A stretch of DNA of 29,416 nucleotides from Solobacterium sp. UBA1761 (GTDB taxonomy: Bacteria; Bacillota_I; Bacilli_A; Erysipelotrichales; Erysipelotrichaceae): assembly GCA_002315565.1 (NCBI GenBank), contig DCHD01000033.1, forward strand, positions 198 to 29,613. Direction: 5' to 3'. A program made the position numbers and the translations under genes. A model generated the notes under the pieces. The model made no database searches. It saw only the letters and a list, made by a program, of their open reading frames with translations, and was not told the origin of the DNA. Positions 14,205-22,234 of the stretch are shown piece after piece. Position 1 is the first letter of the stretch, and the number at the start of each line of letters is the position of its first letter.

Positions 14205-14501
14205 ATGGAAGAGATTGATTTAAAGGTGGAGGAACTTAAAAACGTCAGTGGTGGTACATATGTATCAAGAGGTATTGTCCTTTATCGATGTGTTGATTTA
14301 CTGTTTGCCATGCCGGGCTTTCAGGTTGTGGTTTATTCTTCATCACTAGAAAGAATAGGCATCGGAACATTAACAAGCAATAAGATGATTATAGATAGTT
14401 CGGGTTACCCAAGCGGAACAATATATTTTGAATGTAATGGCAAAACCTATGATTTCGGAACAAGACCTAGTAATATTTACCACGTAGGTCCTGTTGATTA
14501 A
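14205..14501 (+). CDS. Double-glycine-leader secreted peptide, 98 aa, unknown function
   Basis: The N-terminus MEEIDLKVEELKNVSGG is a textbook double-glycine leader: Leu at -12, Glu at -8, Leu at -7, Val at -4 and Gly-Gly at -2/-1, with cleavage expected after Gly17. Such leaders are removed and the cargo exported by ABC transporters with a C39 peptidase domain. The 81-residue remainder is mostly polar beta-like sequence with two cysteines (YRCVD and FECNGK) that could form a disulfide. It is longer than most class II bacteriocins and lacks a GxxxG-rich helix, so a bacteriocin name is not justified. AAGGAG precedes the ATG by 9 nt. No C39 transporter, immunity or maturation gene is in the window. 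The gene is monocistronic. Confidence 0.83.
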   Translation: MEEIDLKVEELKNVSGGTYVSRGIVLYRCVDLLFAMPGFQVVVYSSSLERIGIGTLTSNKMIIDSSGYPSGTIYFECNGKTYDFGTRPSNIYHVGPVD

Positions 14502-14511
14502 TAGTCAAAAA

Positions 14512-14534
14512 AGAGTTGAGACAAGCTCAACTCT
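14512..14534. terminator. Bidirectional terminator between the double-glycine peptide and XRE genes
   Basis: Arms AGAGTTGAG (14512-14520) and CTCAACTCT (14526-14534) form a 9-bp stem. On minus it is followed by TTTTTT, on plus by ACTTCTTTCT. It overlaps the XRE stop codon by 2 nt. Confidence 0.85.
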
Positions 14535-15039
14535 ACTTCTTTCTGTTTCTTACAGTACCAACAATTGAAACAATCATAAGGATTGGTGATATTCTGACAA
14601 ATAGCCATTCCGCAATATGCCAATTTGTCCCAACAACTGCTGTTTCAGGATCGTTGAAATTCCAGTCAATGTATGGACTGCCGATAACTCCAATCAGTAC
14701 AAACGCCAGAATAGTCAGAGTACCAAGAACAATATAGGACAGCTGTCTCCTCTTTCTTTTCTGATTGTTTCTTTCGGCAAGATGAGCATTAAGTGCTTCA
14801 AGTTTTCTGGCAATATCGTCAATATCATTGTCTTTTGTTTCTTTGATGTTATCACCTAGCAATACACTTACTGGAGTTCCCAGTGCCTTTGAGATTGTAA
14901 CCAGCATATCAGCATCAGGTACAGACAGGCCCTGTTCCCACTTGGAAACAGTCTGCCTTACGACATGCAGTTTATTGGCCAGTTCTTCCTGAGACAGGCC
15001 TTTTTCATTTCGGATATATTTAAGATTTTCGTTTAACAT
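14533..15039 (-). CDS. XRE-family regulator with C-terminal membrane helices
   Basis: The 168-residue protein has an HTH_XRE domain at about 5-60 (NLKYIRNEKGLSQEELANKL then RQTVSKWEQGLSVPDADMLV), a charged linker and two hydrophobic segments (LSYIVLGTLTILAFVLIGVI and WLFVRISPILMIVSIVGTV), so it is a membrane-anchored DNA-binding protein, a common type in Bacillota. I set the start at 15039, 5 nt after AAGGAGG; a frame start 15 nt earlier has no such site. It is divergent from the MFS gene and may control it or itself; the inverted TTGC/GCAA repeats in the 86-bp shared region are possible sites. Confidence 0.9.
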   Translation of the reverse strand: MLNENLKYIRNEKGLSQEELANKLHVVRQTVSKWEQGLSVPDADMLVTISKALGTPVSVLLGDNIKETKDNDIDDIARKLEALNAHLAERNNQKRKRRQLSYIVLGTLTILAFVLIGVIGSPYIDWNFNDPETAVVGTNWHIAEWLFVRISPILMIVSIVGTVRNRKK

Positions 15040-15065
15040 GGTTTCCTCCTTCATTAAACGACTTC

Positions 15066-15094
15066 ATTATGGTTAATGCAAGATTGTTGCACAA
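15066..15094 (-). promoter_or_regulatory. Promoter of the XRE gene
   Basis: On the minus strand, TTGTGC (15094-15089), a 17-nt spacer and CATAAT (15071-15066), about 27 nt before the chosen ATG. Confidence 0.65.
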
Positions 15095-15115
15095 GCAATG
15101 ATTTTTAACATTAAC

Positions 15116-15121
15116 TATAAT
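15116..15121 (+). promoter_or_regulatory. -10 box of the MFS gene promoter
   Basis: A perfect TATAAT 20 nt before the preferred MFS ATG at 15141; no good -35 is seen at 16-18 nt. The expected RNA start, near 15128, lies after an upstream in-frame ATG (15126), which supports the later start. Confidence 0.55.
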
Positions 15122-15140
15122 TAAGATGAGGTACTTGGTT

Positions 15141-16367
15141 ATGAAAAAGAAATTCTGGATTGCAATGCTGGTCTTTGGCCTGATGGGTCAAATTGCCTGG
15201 GTAGTAGAAAATATGTATTTCAATGTCTTCATCTATAAGATGTTCAACGCTTCAGCAAGCGATATATCAGCTATGGTTATGGCATCTGCTGTTATGGCAG
15301 CACTCACAACCATAGTCATGGGAACATTATCTGATAAACTGGGCAAAAGAAAAGCCTTCATGTCCTTCGGTTATATTATCTGGGGTATTACAATAGTTGT
15401 CTTTGCCTACCTTAAAAATGTCATCGGTGTTATTGTAATGGACTGTGTTATGACTTTCTTTGGATCGACCGCCAACGATGCAGCCTACAATGCCTGGCTG
15501 ACTGACAGCGGTAACGCAACAAATAGAGGAAAGATCGAAGGTATCAACGCGATGATGCCGCTTATTTCCATTCTGGTGGTATTTGGTTCATTCATGTCAT
15601 TTAATTTGGATTCCATGGCTTCATGGAAAACAATCTTCTATATCATTGGTATCCTTACAACGTTGATTGGTATACTTGGTCTATTCATTATTGAAGATGT
15701 ACCAGGTTTAAAGAAATCAGATTCATCTTTCATTGACACATTGATTTATTCTTTCCGTGTTTCTACATACAGAGAAAATAAAGAACTTTATAAAGTACTT
15801 TTAGGTTTTGCCATCTTCGGTATTTCCATTCAGGTATTTATGCCCTATCTGATTATCTATTATGAAAAAACTCTTGAACTTAGTAACTATGTTCTGGTTA
15901 TGGCTCCAGCTATTATTATTGCAGCAGTTGTAACAGCGTTCTATGGAAGAGTATATGACTCAAAAGGATTTGCATATTCAATCGTATGGCCGCTGGTTAT
16001 GCTGATTGGTGGTTATATATTGCTTTACTGTTTCACCAACATCGTACTGGTATTCATCGGTTCAATGCTGATGATGTCTGGATACCTTTGTGGAATGTCG
16101 GTATTTGGCGCAAAGATAAGAGATCTGATTCCCGAAAACAAAGCCGGACAGTTCCAGGGCGTCAGAATCATCGGTCAGGTTTTCGTTCCTGGGCTTATAG
16201 GACCATATATCGGTTCAGCTGTTTTAAAGAATGCCGATGTTATCCTGAACTCCGATGGCACAACATCTTTCCTGCCAAATGCCAATATCTTCATGGCGGC
16301 TCTGATTGTTATAGTTCTGCTTACAGGATACCTAATGCTGTTTTCAAAAAAGGATATTAAAAGATAA
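15141..16367 (+). CDS. MFS transporter (GPH/sugar-symporter-like)
   Basis: About 408 residues with roughly 12 hydrophobic segments in two halves. The signature loop between helices 2 and 3 reads GTLSDKLGKRKAF (canonical GxxxDRxGRR), and the middle of the first half has NDAAYNAWLTDSGNATNRGK, similar to glycoside-pentoside-hexuronide and related carriers (N-x-R-G after the acidic helix). A sugar or glycoside symporter is the best guess; drug efflux is possible. The start at 15141 has GAGGT 8 nt upstream. It is monocistronic and closed by a terminator. Confidence 0.88.
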   Translation: MKKKFWIAMLVFGLMGQIAWVVENMYFNVFIYKMFNASASDISAMVMASAVMAALTTIVMGTLSDKLGKRKAFMSFGYIIWGITIVVFAYLKNVIGVIVMDCVMTFFGSTANDAAYNAWLTDSGNATNRGKIEGINAMMPLISILVVFGSFMSFNLDSMASWKTIFYIIGILTTLIGILGLFIIEDVPGLKKSDSSFIDTLIYSFRVSTYRENKELYKVLLGFAIFGISIQVFMPYLIIYYEKTLELSNYVLVMAPAIIIAAVVTAFYGRVYDSKGFAYSIVWPLVMLIGGYILLYCFTNIVLVFIGSMLMMSGYLCGMSVFGAKIRDLIPENKAGQFQGVRIIGQVFVPGLIGPYIGSAVLKNADVILNSDGTTSFLPNANIFMAALIVIVLLTGYLMLFSKKDIKR

Positions 16368-16390
16368 TCCACTTCTTTTACAGCTATAAA

Positions 16391-16425
16391 AAACAACGAT
16401 GACCCATTAAGCAGGTCATCGTTTT
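16391..16425. terminator. Bidirectional terminator between MFS and MATE genes
   Basis: Arms AACGATGACC (16395-16404) and GGTCATCGTT (16414-16423) form a 10-bp stem with a 9-nt loop. T runs follow on both strands (TTTTG on plus, TTGTTTTTTA on minus), serving the two converging genes. Confidence 0.9.
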
Positions 16426-16445
16426 GATATATTTCTTTAAATTGT

Positions 16446-17801
16446 TTATCCAATAACGTTTTCTTTCTGATACCTTCTGTAAATCGCAAAATAGAAATAT
16501 GGAACCATTACCAGTACGTACATTATCCAACTGAATACGAAGCACTCAAACACATGAACAAGTTTATAACTTATTTTCATCATGACAATGCAGTAGGCAA
16601 TTCTTGAGCCTACCATAACAATAAGCTGCAGATTCATTGATGTCAACGACTTACCAAATCCCCTGATTGAATAGTTCAGCAACGAAGCAATCAGATACAT
16701 AAAATACGATGCCATCAGATAACGTGACATTTTTACTGCAACCATAATTGCTTCATTTGAATCAGTGAACAAGGAACTGAGTTCTTCGGCAAACACAAAG
16801 GATAAACCTCCAACTAACAGCCACATAACAAGTCCACATTGAATGGTCTTTCTTATTCCAACAAATATTCTTTCGTGTTTTTTTGCACCGATATTCTGAC
16901 CAACATAGGTCGATAATGCCAATCCAAGCGATGAGGTTACTACCATCATAAACTTGTCAATTTTATTTGCTATTGATACTCCGGCAATTGCAGCTGCACC
17001 AAAGGTATTTGTATATGAATTTACAATCAATATTGAAAGAGTTGTCAGACTGGTCTGAATTCCTGAAGGAATTCCATATATCATCATTTCTTTAAACATA
17101 TCAAACTTGATTTTAAGTTTTCGTAATTCAAGCCGATAATCTTCTTCTATTGTCGCCATTTTCAATAAGACAAATACCGCAGATACAAACTGCGATAAAA
17201 CGGTTGCGATTGCTACACCGGCAATTCCCATATAAAAAAACTTTACAAATATCAAATCGAGAACAATGTTTATTCCGCTGCTTATTACTAGATACAAGAA
17301 AGGATTTTTGGAATCACCGAAAGCCCTTAAGATACCCGATCCCACATTATACAAGGCTGTAAAAACCATTCCTGAAAAATATATCTTCAGATAAAGGCAA
17401 GCCTCATAGAAGACGTCGTCAGGACAGTTAATAAATTCAAGAAGATTTCCAGAAAAGATGATTCCCGATATACTCAATAAAAGGCCTATTAATATTGTCG
17501 ATGTTATTGCTGTATGTATTGAATCCTGAACTTTAATTTTGTCCTTTGCACCATAATATCTTGCAGCAAGAACACCTACCCCTGTTGATAGTCCGGTAAA
17601 GAACCCAACAACGAGGTCTGCAATCATTGCTGATGCACCAACAGCAGCTAATGCTGTAAGTCCTACATATCTGCCGACAATAATAGAATCGACGCTGTTG
17701 TAAAGATTCTGAAAAACCCTGCCAAGGAAAATAGGCAGGGCCAAAAGAATTATTGAAGTAGTTATATTTCCTTCTAGAAGATTAATTCTTTTTGTGAACA
17801 T
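16446..17801 (-). CDS. MATE-family multidrug/toxin exporter
   Basis: The 451-residue protein has the MATE fold: about 12 helices in two related halves, starting LLEGNITTSIILLALPIFLG and RVFQNLYNSVDSIIVGRYVG, the latter the typical MATE helix 1-2 segment; the second-half counterpart is GIPSGIQTSLTTLSILIVNS. These proteins exchange Na+ or H+ for organic cations or metabolites. It is the last gene of the SDR/dehydrogenase/permease operon; its ATG shares one base with the upstream stop (TAATG) and there is no Shine-Dalgarno sequence, so translation depends on coupling. This suggests a function tied to the sugar-acid genes, for instance export of an intermediate, but that is speculative. Confidence 0.93.
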   Translation of the reverse strand: MFTKRINLLEGNITTSIILLALPIFLGRVFQNLYNSVDSIIVGRYVGLTALAAVGASAMIADLVVGFFTGLSTGVGVLAARYYGAKDKIKVQDSIHTAITSTILIGLLLSISGIIFSGNLLEFINCPDDVFYEACLYLKIYFSGMVFTALYNVGSGILRAFGDSKNPFLYLVISSGINIVLDLIFVKFFYMGIAGVAIATVLSQFVSAVFVLLKMATIEEDYRLELRKLKIKFDMFKEMMIYGIPSGIQTSLTTLSILIVNSYTNTFGAAAIAGVSIANKIDKFMMVVTSSLGLALSTYVGQNIGAKKHERIFVGIRKTIQCGLVMWLLVGGLSFVFAEELSSLFTDSNEAIMVAVKMSRYLMASYFMYLIASLLNYSIRGFGKSLTSMNLQLIVMVGSRIAYCIVMMKISYKLVHVFECFVFSWIMYVLVMVPYFYFAIYRRYQKENVIG

Positions 17802-18733
17802 TATTTTTTGTTTACTTTTTTATGAATGATACCAGTAATGATTGGTGTAAGAATAGACGAAACAACACATGATGCTGCTATCTGCGCTGTAGCAACCGGT
17901 ACAATTGTATTTAGTGATGGATCAGATAAAGCAACATTTGCAGGAGTTGCTGTAGCATTACCACCAGTAGTGCCTACAGCCATTCCAATTGGATCCCATT
18001 TTCTTCTAATAAGACTATAGATAACAAATGATAGTAAACCAGTGGTAACAACTGTGATCAAACCAAGAAGAACACCAGATAAGCCAGCCTTGAATATCGT
18101 AACAAATGACATATTTGCACCGAGGGTAAAACCACAGAATGGAATAAGCATTTCCATACCATTGCTCAGTATTTTCTTAAATTCTGGATCAAGATTTCCA
18201 AGTATCATACCTATAATAATCGGAACAACAACTGATACGAGAGAAATAAATGGAATAGATGAAATTCCGGATGCACCTAAGGCGATCATTGTCAGGAATG
18301 GTCCATCATTCAAAGACAGTACTGCAATAGCACCGGCATCAGTTTCATCGCCATATTCATTTGCCAGAGCAGAATACATTGTTCCATTTGAATTGGTAAT
18401 TGCTGCGATTGCTGCAAGTGATGAAATACCTAGGAAACTGTCATTGAAGAATTTGCTGATAGCAATACCTATACCTGTACCAATCAGAAATTTGACAATG
18501 GTAAGTATTGCTCCTTTGACGATAGGTTCACCAGCTTTTTTAAATGAGATGGTGGAACCAGTACAGATAAGATAAAGTCCCATAACAACCGGCTGTCCAT
18601 TTTTAAACAGCGATGTCGTAATACCACCTATCTCAAGAATCTTAGGACAGCAGGTATTAATAAGACAGGCAAGAAGCAAAGGAATCAGCATCATTCCGCC
18701 TGGGAACTTTTTAAGTGTCTTTACTATTTTCAT
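17801..18733 (-). CDS. 2-keto-3-deoxygluconate permease family (KdgT)
   Basis: This 310-residue membrane protein matches the KDGT family: KTLKKFPGGMMLIPLLLACL at the N-terminus, NSNGTMYSALANEYGDETDA (115-134), LNDGPFLTMIALGASG (141-156) and the GTTGGNATATPANVALSDPS segment near 260. KdgT takes up 2-keto-3-deoxygluconate, an intermediate of hexuronate and pectin breakdown, with protons. The length is near that of E. coli KdgT. Start and stop both share a base with neighbours (TAATG on each side), locking it in the operon between the dehydrogenase and MATE genes. No KDG kinase or KDPG aldolase is in the window, so the real substrate could be another sugar acid. Confidence 0.9.
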   Translation of the reverse strand: MKIVKTLKKFPGGMMLIPLLLACLINTCCPKILEIGGITTSLFKNGQPVVMGLYLICTGSTISFKKAGEPIVKGAILTIVKFLIGTGIGIAISKFFNDSFLGISSLAAIAAITNSNGTMYSALANEYGDETDAGAIAVLSLNDGPFLTMIALGASGISSIPFISLVSVVVPIIIGMILGNLDPEFKKILSNGMEMLIPFCGFTLGANMSFVTIFKAGLSGVLLGLITVVTTGLLSFVIYSLIRRKWDPIGMAVGTTGGNATATPANVALSDPSLNTIVPVATAQIAASCVVSSILTPIITGIIHKKVNKK

Positions 18734-19794
18734 TATTTTGCACTACCGAATAATTTAGCACCACGGTTCTTATAGGCTTCTGTACCTTCAACGCCTCTTG
18801 TGCAGTTGTTCTGTAGCATTTCACCTTTCAGGAATTTCTGCATATTGTCGAAACCGATGTCATACTGGTGCCAAGCTCTTTCATTAACGAAACCAGCCAT
18901 ATGGTTTGTAATAATGAGTTTCTCTGCAGGGATGTCATAAATTGAGTCTTCTGTTCCTAGAGGTTCTTTATCATGAACGTCAATGGCAGCCTTTCTGATT
19001 TTTCCGTTTACGAGCGCTTCTTTTAAAGCAGTGGTGTCAACAAGTGCAGCTCTGCCTGTATTAACGAAACCACATTCAGGTTTCATAAGGTCAAACTGTT
19101 CCTTACCTACAAGTCCCTTGTTTTCAGCAGTAACTCTGGCAAGTACTGAAATATAATCAGAAACTCTGCATACATCATTTAAACTCATCAGTTCAACATT
19201 CATCTTTGTTGCAACATCTTCCGGTAAGAATGGGTCATAGGCAACAACTTTCATATTGAATGCCTGACCAAGTTTAGCAAGATACTGGCCGTTTCTTCCC
19301 AAACCAATGATACCAAGGGTTTTTCTGCAAAGTTCAAATGAACCTTTTTCCATCTGTGATCTTAAACTTGCACGATTGTCAGCAGTCCATTTTTCATTTC
19401 TAATTCTTGTAGTAACATCAATTACTGGACGTGCCATATTCATAATCAGGTTGAAAGTCAGTTCAGCAACTGAAACTGTACATCTTCCTGCACTGTTTAA
19501 TACAGGTACACCAGCTTCTTTGCAGGCCTGTAAATCAATGTTTTCTTCTGGTCCATCTCTTACAGAAAGGATAAGTTTTAAATCTGGGCAATTATCCAGT
19601 ACTTTCTTTGTAACTGCATCATAACCACAGAAATAGATTTCACATCCCTGTAATGCTTCAATAACCTGATCTTCATTCATATGATCAGCATGGTTGTTTG
19701 TGATGTTGAAACCAGCTCTTTTAACATTTACAACTTTGCTGAAATTTTCTTCCCATTCGGCGCTGTATTCGCCTGTCCATAACATATTTAACAT
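18733..19794 (-). CDS. D-isomer-specific 2-hydroxyacid dehydrogenase
   Basis: The 353-residue protein has the D-2-hydroxyacid dehydrogenase fold: a catalytic domain split around the NAD domain, with TLGIIGLGRNGQYLAK (GxGxxG), catalytic Arg in VNTGRAALVD, Glu in DVHDKEPL and His in ITNHMAGFVNERAW. It would interconvert a 2-keto acid and a D-2-hydroxy acid with NAD(H); relatives act on phosphoglycerate, glyoxylate/glycerate, lactate and sugar acids. The substrate is not evident. The ribosome binding site AAGGAGA is about 9 nt from the first ATG. Position between two SDR genes and a KDG-type permease points to a sugar acid substrate. Confidence 0.92.
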   Translation of the reverse strand: MLNMLWTGEYSAEWEENFSKVVNVKRAGFNITNNHADHMNEDQVIEALQGCEIYFCGYDAVTKKVLDNCPDLKLILSVRDGPEENIDLQACKEAGVPVLNSAGRCTVSVAELTFNLIMNMARPVIDVTTRIRNEKWTADNRASLRSQMEKGSFELCRKTLGIIGLGRNGQYLAKLGQAFNMKVVAYDPFLPEDVATKMNVELMSLNDVCRVSDYISVLARVTAENKGLVGKEQFDLMKPECGFVNTGRAALVDTTALKEALVNGKIRKAAIDVHDKEPLGTEDSIYDIPAEKLIITNHMAGFVNERAWHQYDIGFDNMQKFLKGEMLQNNCTRGVEGTEAYKNRGAKLFGSAK

Positions 19795-19812
19795 TTTAAT
19801 TTTCTCCTTAAT

Positions 19813-20577
19813 TTAGAATCCCAATAATAAACCACCAGAAAGATCGATAATACTTCCTACAAGAAGTTTGCCGGATTCGTTGGCAATTATATTTATTGCT
19901 TCTGCCAGTTCTTCTGGCTCAGTAAAACGATGTAGTGGTGCTCTCTTCAGTTTTTTCTGGAAAGCCTCTCCCATAGCATCAGTTGCAGGTGTCTTTGTGA
20001 AACCAGGAATTACAGCATTGACATAAATACCATATTCAACAAGTTCACATGCTGTTGATTTTGTCAGTCCCCATTCACCTGTTTTGTTCATTACATAGTA
20101 GCCATGTTCTTTACTTGTAGGAAGGAAAGCAGCCTTTGACAGCACGTTAACGACTCTTCCACCTTTAGCTATAGCAATATTTCTTTTTGCATATTCCTGT
20201 GTTGTAAGGAACATAGCATTTACATTTGCATCACAGGCAGTGCCCCATTCTTCAAGGGTAACGTCCTGTAGTTTTCTGTTGATGTTTTTGCCTGCGTTGT
20301 TTATCAGGATATCTACCTGACCAAACGCTTTATATGCAATATCAAAAGCTTTTTTTACATCTTCTGGCTTTGACATATCACCTTTGCAGGCAACAACTTC
20401 GGCTTTATATTCTTCTTTCAAACTCTCAACGAATCTGATTGCATCTTCTTCATGAGACCTGAAATTTACACAAACTTTTGCACCGGTCTTGGCGAACTCT
20501 TTACAAATAGCTGCACCGATTCCGCTTGTTCCACCAGTTACAAAAACAACTTTTCCTTCATTTTGAACTGTAATCAT
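19813..20577 (-). CDS. Short-chain dehydrogenase/reductase (first of three)
   Basis: A classical 254-residue SDR: cofactor motif TGGTSGIG, NNAG in DILINNAGKN, catalytic Ser in VNVLSKAAFL and YxxxK in YYVMNKTG. Charged residues after the second strand (VNFRSHEED) suggest NADP(H). It is expected to oxidise or reduce a hydroxyl of a sugar acid or polyol, given the KdgT-type permease and 2-hydroxyacid dehydrogenase downstream (18-nt gap). TAGGAGG precedes the ATG, and the upstream SDR gene ends 9 nt earlier. The C-terminal IIDLSGGLLLGF is nearly repeated in that SDR (AIDASQGMLLGF), suggesting tandem duplication and then divergence. Confidence 0.92.
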   Translation of the reverse strand: MITVQNEGKVVFVTGGTSGIGAAICKEFAKTGAKVCVNFRSHEEDAIRFVESLKEEYKAEVVACKGDMSKPEDVKKAFDIAYKAFGQVDILINNAGKNINRKLQDVTLEEWGTACDANVNAMFLTTQEYAKRNIAIAKGGRVVNVLSKAAFLPTSKEHGYYVMNKTGEWGLTKSTACELVEYGIYVNAVIPGFTKTPATDAMGEAFQKKLKRAPLHRFTEPEELAEAINIIANESGKLLVGSIIDLSGGLLLGF

Positions 20578-20586
20578 AATTTCCTC

Positions 20587-21351
20587 CTAAAAGCCTAGAA
20601 GCATGCCCTGAGATGCATCAATAGCTGCTCCGGCAATTGCTGAAGATTCGCTTGATGCCAAAAAGACTGCAATCTTTGCAATTTCTTCAGGTCTAATAGA
20701 TGTCTTATAAGGGGTTCTTGCTTCTTTTTCTGCCATCAGAGGGTCATCAGCGTTCAAGTTTGTTTTTACCAATCCAACACAGATGCCATTGGCAACAATA
20801 TTGTGTTCAGCAAGATCAACTACAGTCTGTCTTGTCAGGCCAAGCTCAACGTCCTTGGTTGTTGTATAACATACCCTGTTCTTTGACTTTGAGGTAATAG
20901 CAACTTTTGATAAAGTGTTAACTATTTTCCCAGGCTTGTTCTGAGCAATTCTTCTTTTGGCGAACTCTCTTGTCATCAGCAACATTCCAGTGGCGTTGTT
21001 GTGCAGAGAACCGCACCATTCATCATAGGTAATGTTCAGAAATGGAGTCTTATTTAAATAACCAGCATTATTTACTAAAACATCCACACCACCAAATGCT
21101 TTTTCGGCTTCATCAAACATTCTTATGGCATCTTCTTCCATACCAGCATCGCCTTGTACAGCAATACCTTCAGTGCCATAAAGTTCTTTAAAGCGTGAAA
21201 GCATCTTCTGAGTTTCTTCTAACCTGTGTGCAGAGTGGAAAGCTACTACCAGTTTTGAGCCTTCCTTGGCGAATTCCTCGCTTATAGCTGCGCCAATTCC
21301 TGTCGATCCACCGGTTACCAGTACAACTCGGTCTTTCAACTTTAAATCCAT
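20587..21351 (-). CDS. Short-chain dehydrogenase/reductase (second of three, operon leader)
   Basis: A classical SDR of 254 residues: TGGSTGIG cofactor loop, NNAG in VLVNNAGYLN, Ser in VNTLSKVAIT and YxxxK in CYTTTKDVEL. It has the same length as the next SDR and shares the unusual LSK context of the catalytic Ser and the LLGF C-terminus, so the two are likely paralogues and possibly subunits of a heteromer or enzymes for successive steps. It is the first gene of the operon, with CAGGGAGGG before the ATG and a TATAAT box (21385-21380) upstream. The substrate is unknown; a sugar acid is favoured by the neighbours. Confidence 0.92.
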   Translation of the reverse strand: MDLKLKDRVVLVTGGSTGIGAAISEEFAKEGSKLVVAFHSAHRLEETQKMLSRFKELYGTEGIAVQGDAGMEEDAIRMFDEAEKAFGGVDVLVNNAGYLNKTPFLNITYDEWCGSLHNNATGMLLMTREFAKRRIAQNKPGKIVNTLSKVAITSKSKNRVCYTTTKDVELGLTRQTVVDLAEHNIVANGICVGLVKTNLNADDPLMAEKEARTPYKTSIRPEEIAKIAVFLASSESSAIAGAAIDASQGMLLGF

Positions 21352-21379
21352 ATAATCCCTCCCTGAATTACATGTTTAC

Positions 21380-21385
21380 ATTATA
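21380..21385 (-). promoter_or_regulatory. -10 box of the SDR/KdgT operon promoter
   Basis: A perfect TATAAT on the minus strand, 28 nt before the operon's first ATG. The -35 position holds TAGCAT (17-nt spacer), a poor match, so an activator may be needed. Confidence 0.5.
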
Positions 21386-21403
21386 GTCTATTTTTAACCA
21401 TCA

Positions 21404-21412
21404 TGCTAAAAT
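21404..21412 (+). promoter_or_regulatory. Extended -10 promoter of the divergent SDR gene
   Basis: TGC followed by TAAAAT is an extended -10 element, 22 nt before the ATG at 21435. The expected start gives a short leader containing AGGAGG. Confidence 0.55.
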
Positions 21413-21434
21413 ACGAGTTAGGAGGTTTATCAAA

Positions 21435-22187
21435 ATGGAAAAAGATTTTATTATTGCTCCAGAGTCTGCTGATGTAGATTTATCTGGACAAATCGCTGTT
21501 GTTACTGGTGCGAACAGCGGTATGGGTGCTGCAACCAAAAAGCTGTTTGAAAAGCATGGTGCAATTGTCTGTGGACTTGACCTTGTTGAAGATGATGAGG
21601 CTAACAACATGTATAACTGCAACATCGCTGATCAGACAAAAGTTAAGGAAGTTATCGAGAAAATCGATAAGAAATTCGGAAAAATTGACATTCTGGTATG
21701 CTGTGCTGGAGTTACCAATGCTATTAATTTTGAAGAATTGACTGAAGCTCAGTGGGACAGAACCATGAACATCAATGCGAAGGGCACATTCTTTATCTCT
21801 CAGGCCGTTTATGAGGTCATGAAGAGAAACAAGTATGGAAAAATGGTTCATGTATCATCAATTGCTGGACTGGCATCTGGAGCTGGTTCTTCAGTAGATT
21901 ATGCGTGTTCAAAAGGCGCTGTGCTTGTCTTAAGCAGATATATTGCCAGAATTGGTGCTGAACATGGTATCTATTCCAACGCAATTATTCCTGGGCCTAC
22001 GGAAACACCTATGCTTTATAAACTGAAAGACTTCAATAAACCTGTTATTGAAGATACTTCATTCCCAATGAACAGAAAAGCCAAACCTGAAGATTGTGCC
22101 TATGCTATCCTGTTCCTTGCTTCTCAGCAGTCAAACTTTATCACTGGTGCCTACCTTGATACAAACGGCGGACTGGTAATGAGATAA
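21435..22187 (+). CDS. Short-chain dehydrogenase/reductase (third, divergent)
   Basis: A 250-residue SDR with an extra N-terminal stretch (MEKDFIIAPESADVDLSGQI) before the cofactor motif TGANSGMG. The usual NNAG is CCAG here (ILVCCAGVTN); Ser lies in VHVSSIAGL and YxxxK in DYACSKGA. Asp after the second strand (VCGLDLVEDD) favours NAD(H). It is less similar to the two SDRs across the divergent promoter than those are to each other, so it is not a recent copy. The substrate is unknown, but the shared control region suggests the same pathway. AGGAGG lies 9 nt before the ATG. Confidence 0.92.
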   Translation: MEKDFIIAPESADVDLSGQIAVVTGANSGMGAATKKLFEKHGAIVCGLDLVEDDEANNMYNCNIADQTKVKEVIEKIDKKFGKIDILVCCAGVTNAINFEELTEAQWDRTMNINAKGTFFISQAVYEVMKRNKYGKMVHVSSIAGLASGAGSSVDYACSKGAVLVLSRYIARIGAEHGIYSNAIIPGPTETPMLYKLKDFNKPVIEDTSFPMNRKAKPEDCAYAILFLASQQSNFITGAYLDTNGGLVMR

Positions 22188-22190
22188 ATT

Positions 22191-22230
22191 AAAAAACCAT
22201 ATTCTGGATAAACCACAATATGGTTTTTTT
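22191..22230. terminator. Bidirectional terminator after the third SDR gene
   Basis: Arms AAAAAACCATATT (22191-22203) and AATATGGTTTTTTT (22217-22230) form a long stem with a T run on both strands. It serves the SDR gene and the converging 146-aa gene. Confidence 0.88.
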
Positions 22231-22234
22231 GTGC

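Noticed and set aside
14205..14501. Calling the double-glycine peptide a bacteriocin
   Set aside because: The leader fits, but the cargo is long and polar and no immunity or transport genes are near.
17826..18575. Long plus-strand open frames antisense to the KdgT-type gene
   Set aside because: They are mirror frames of a clearly recognisable membrane protein on minus and lack start signals.
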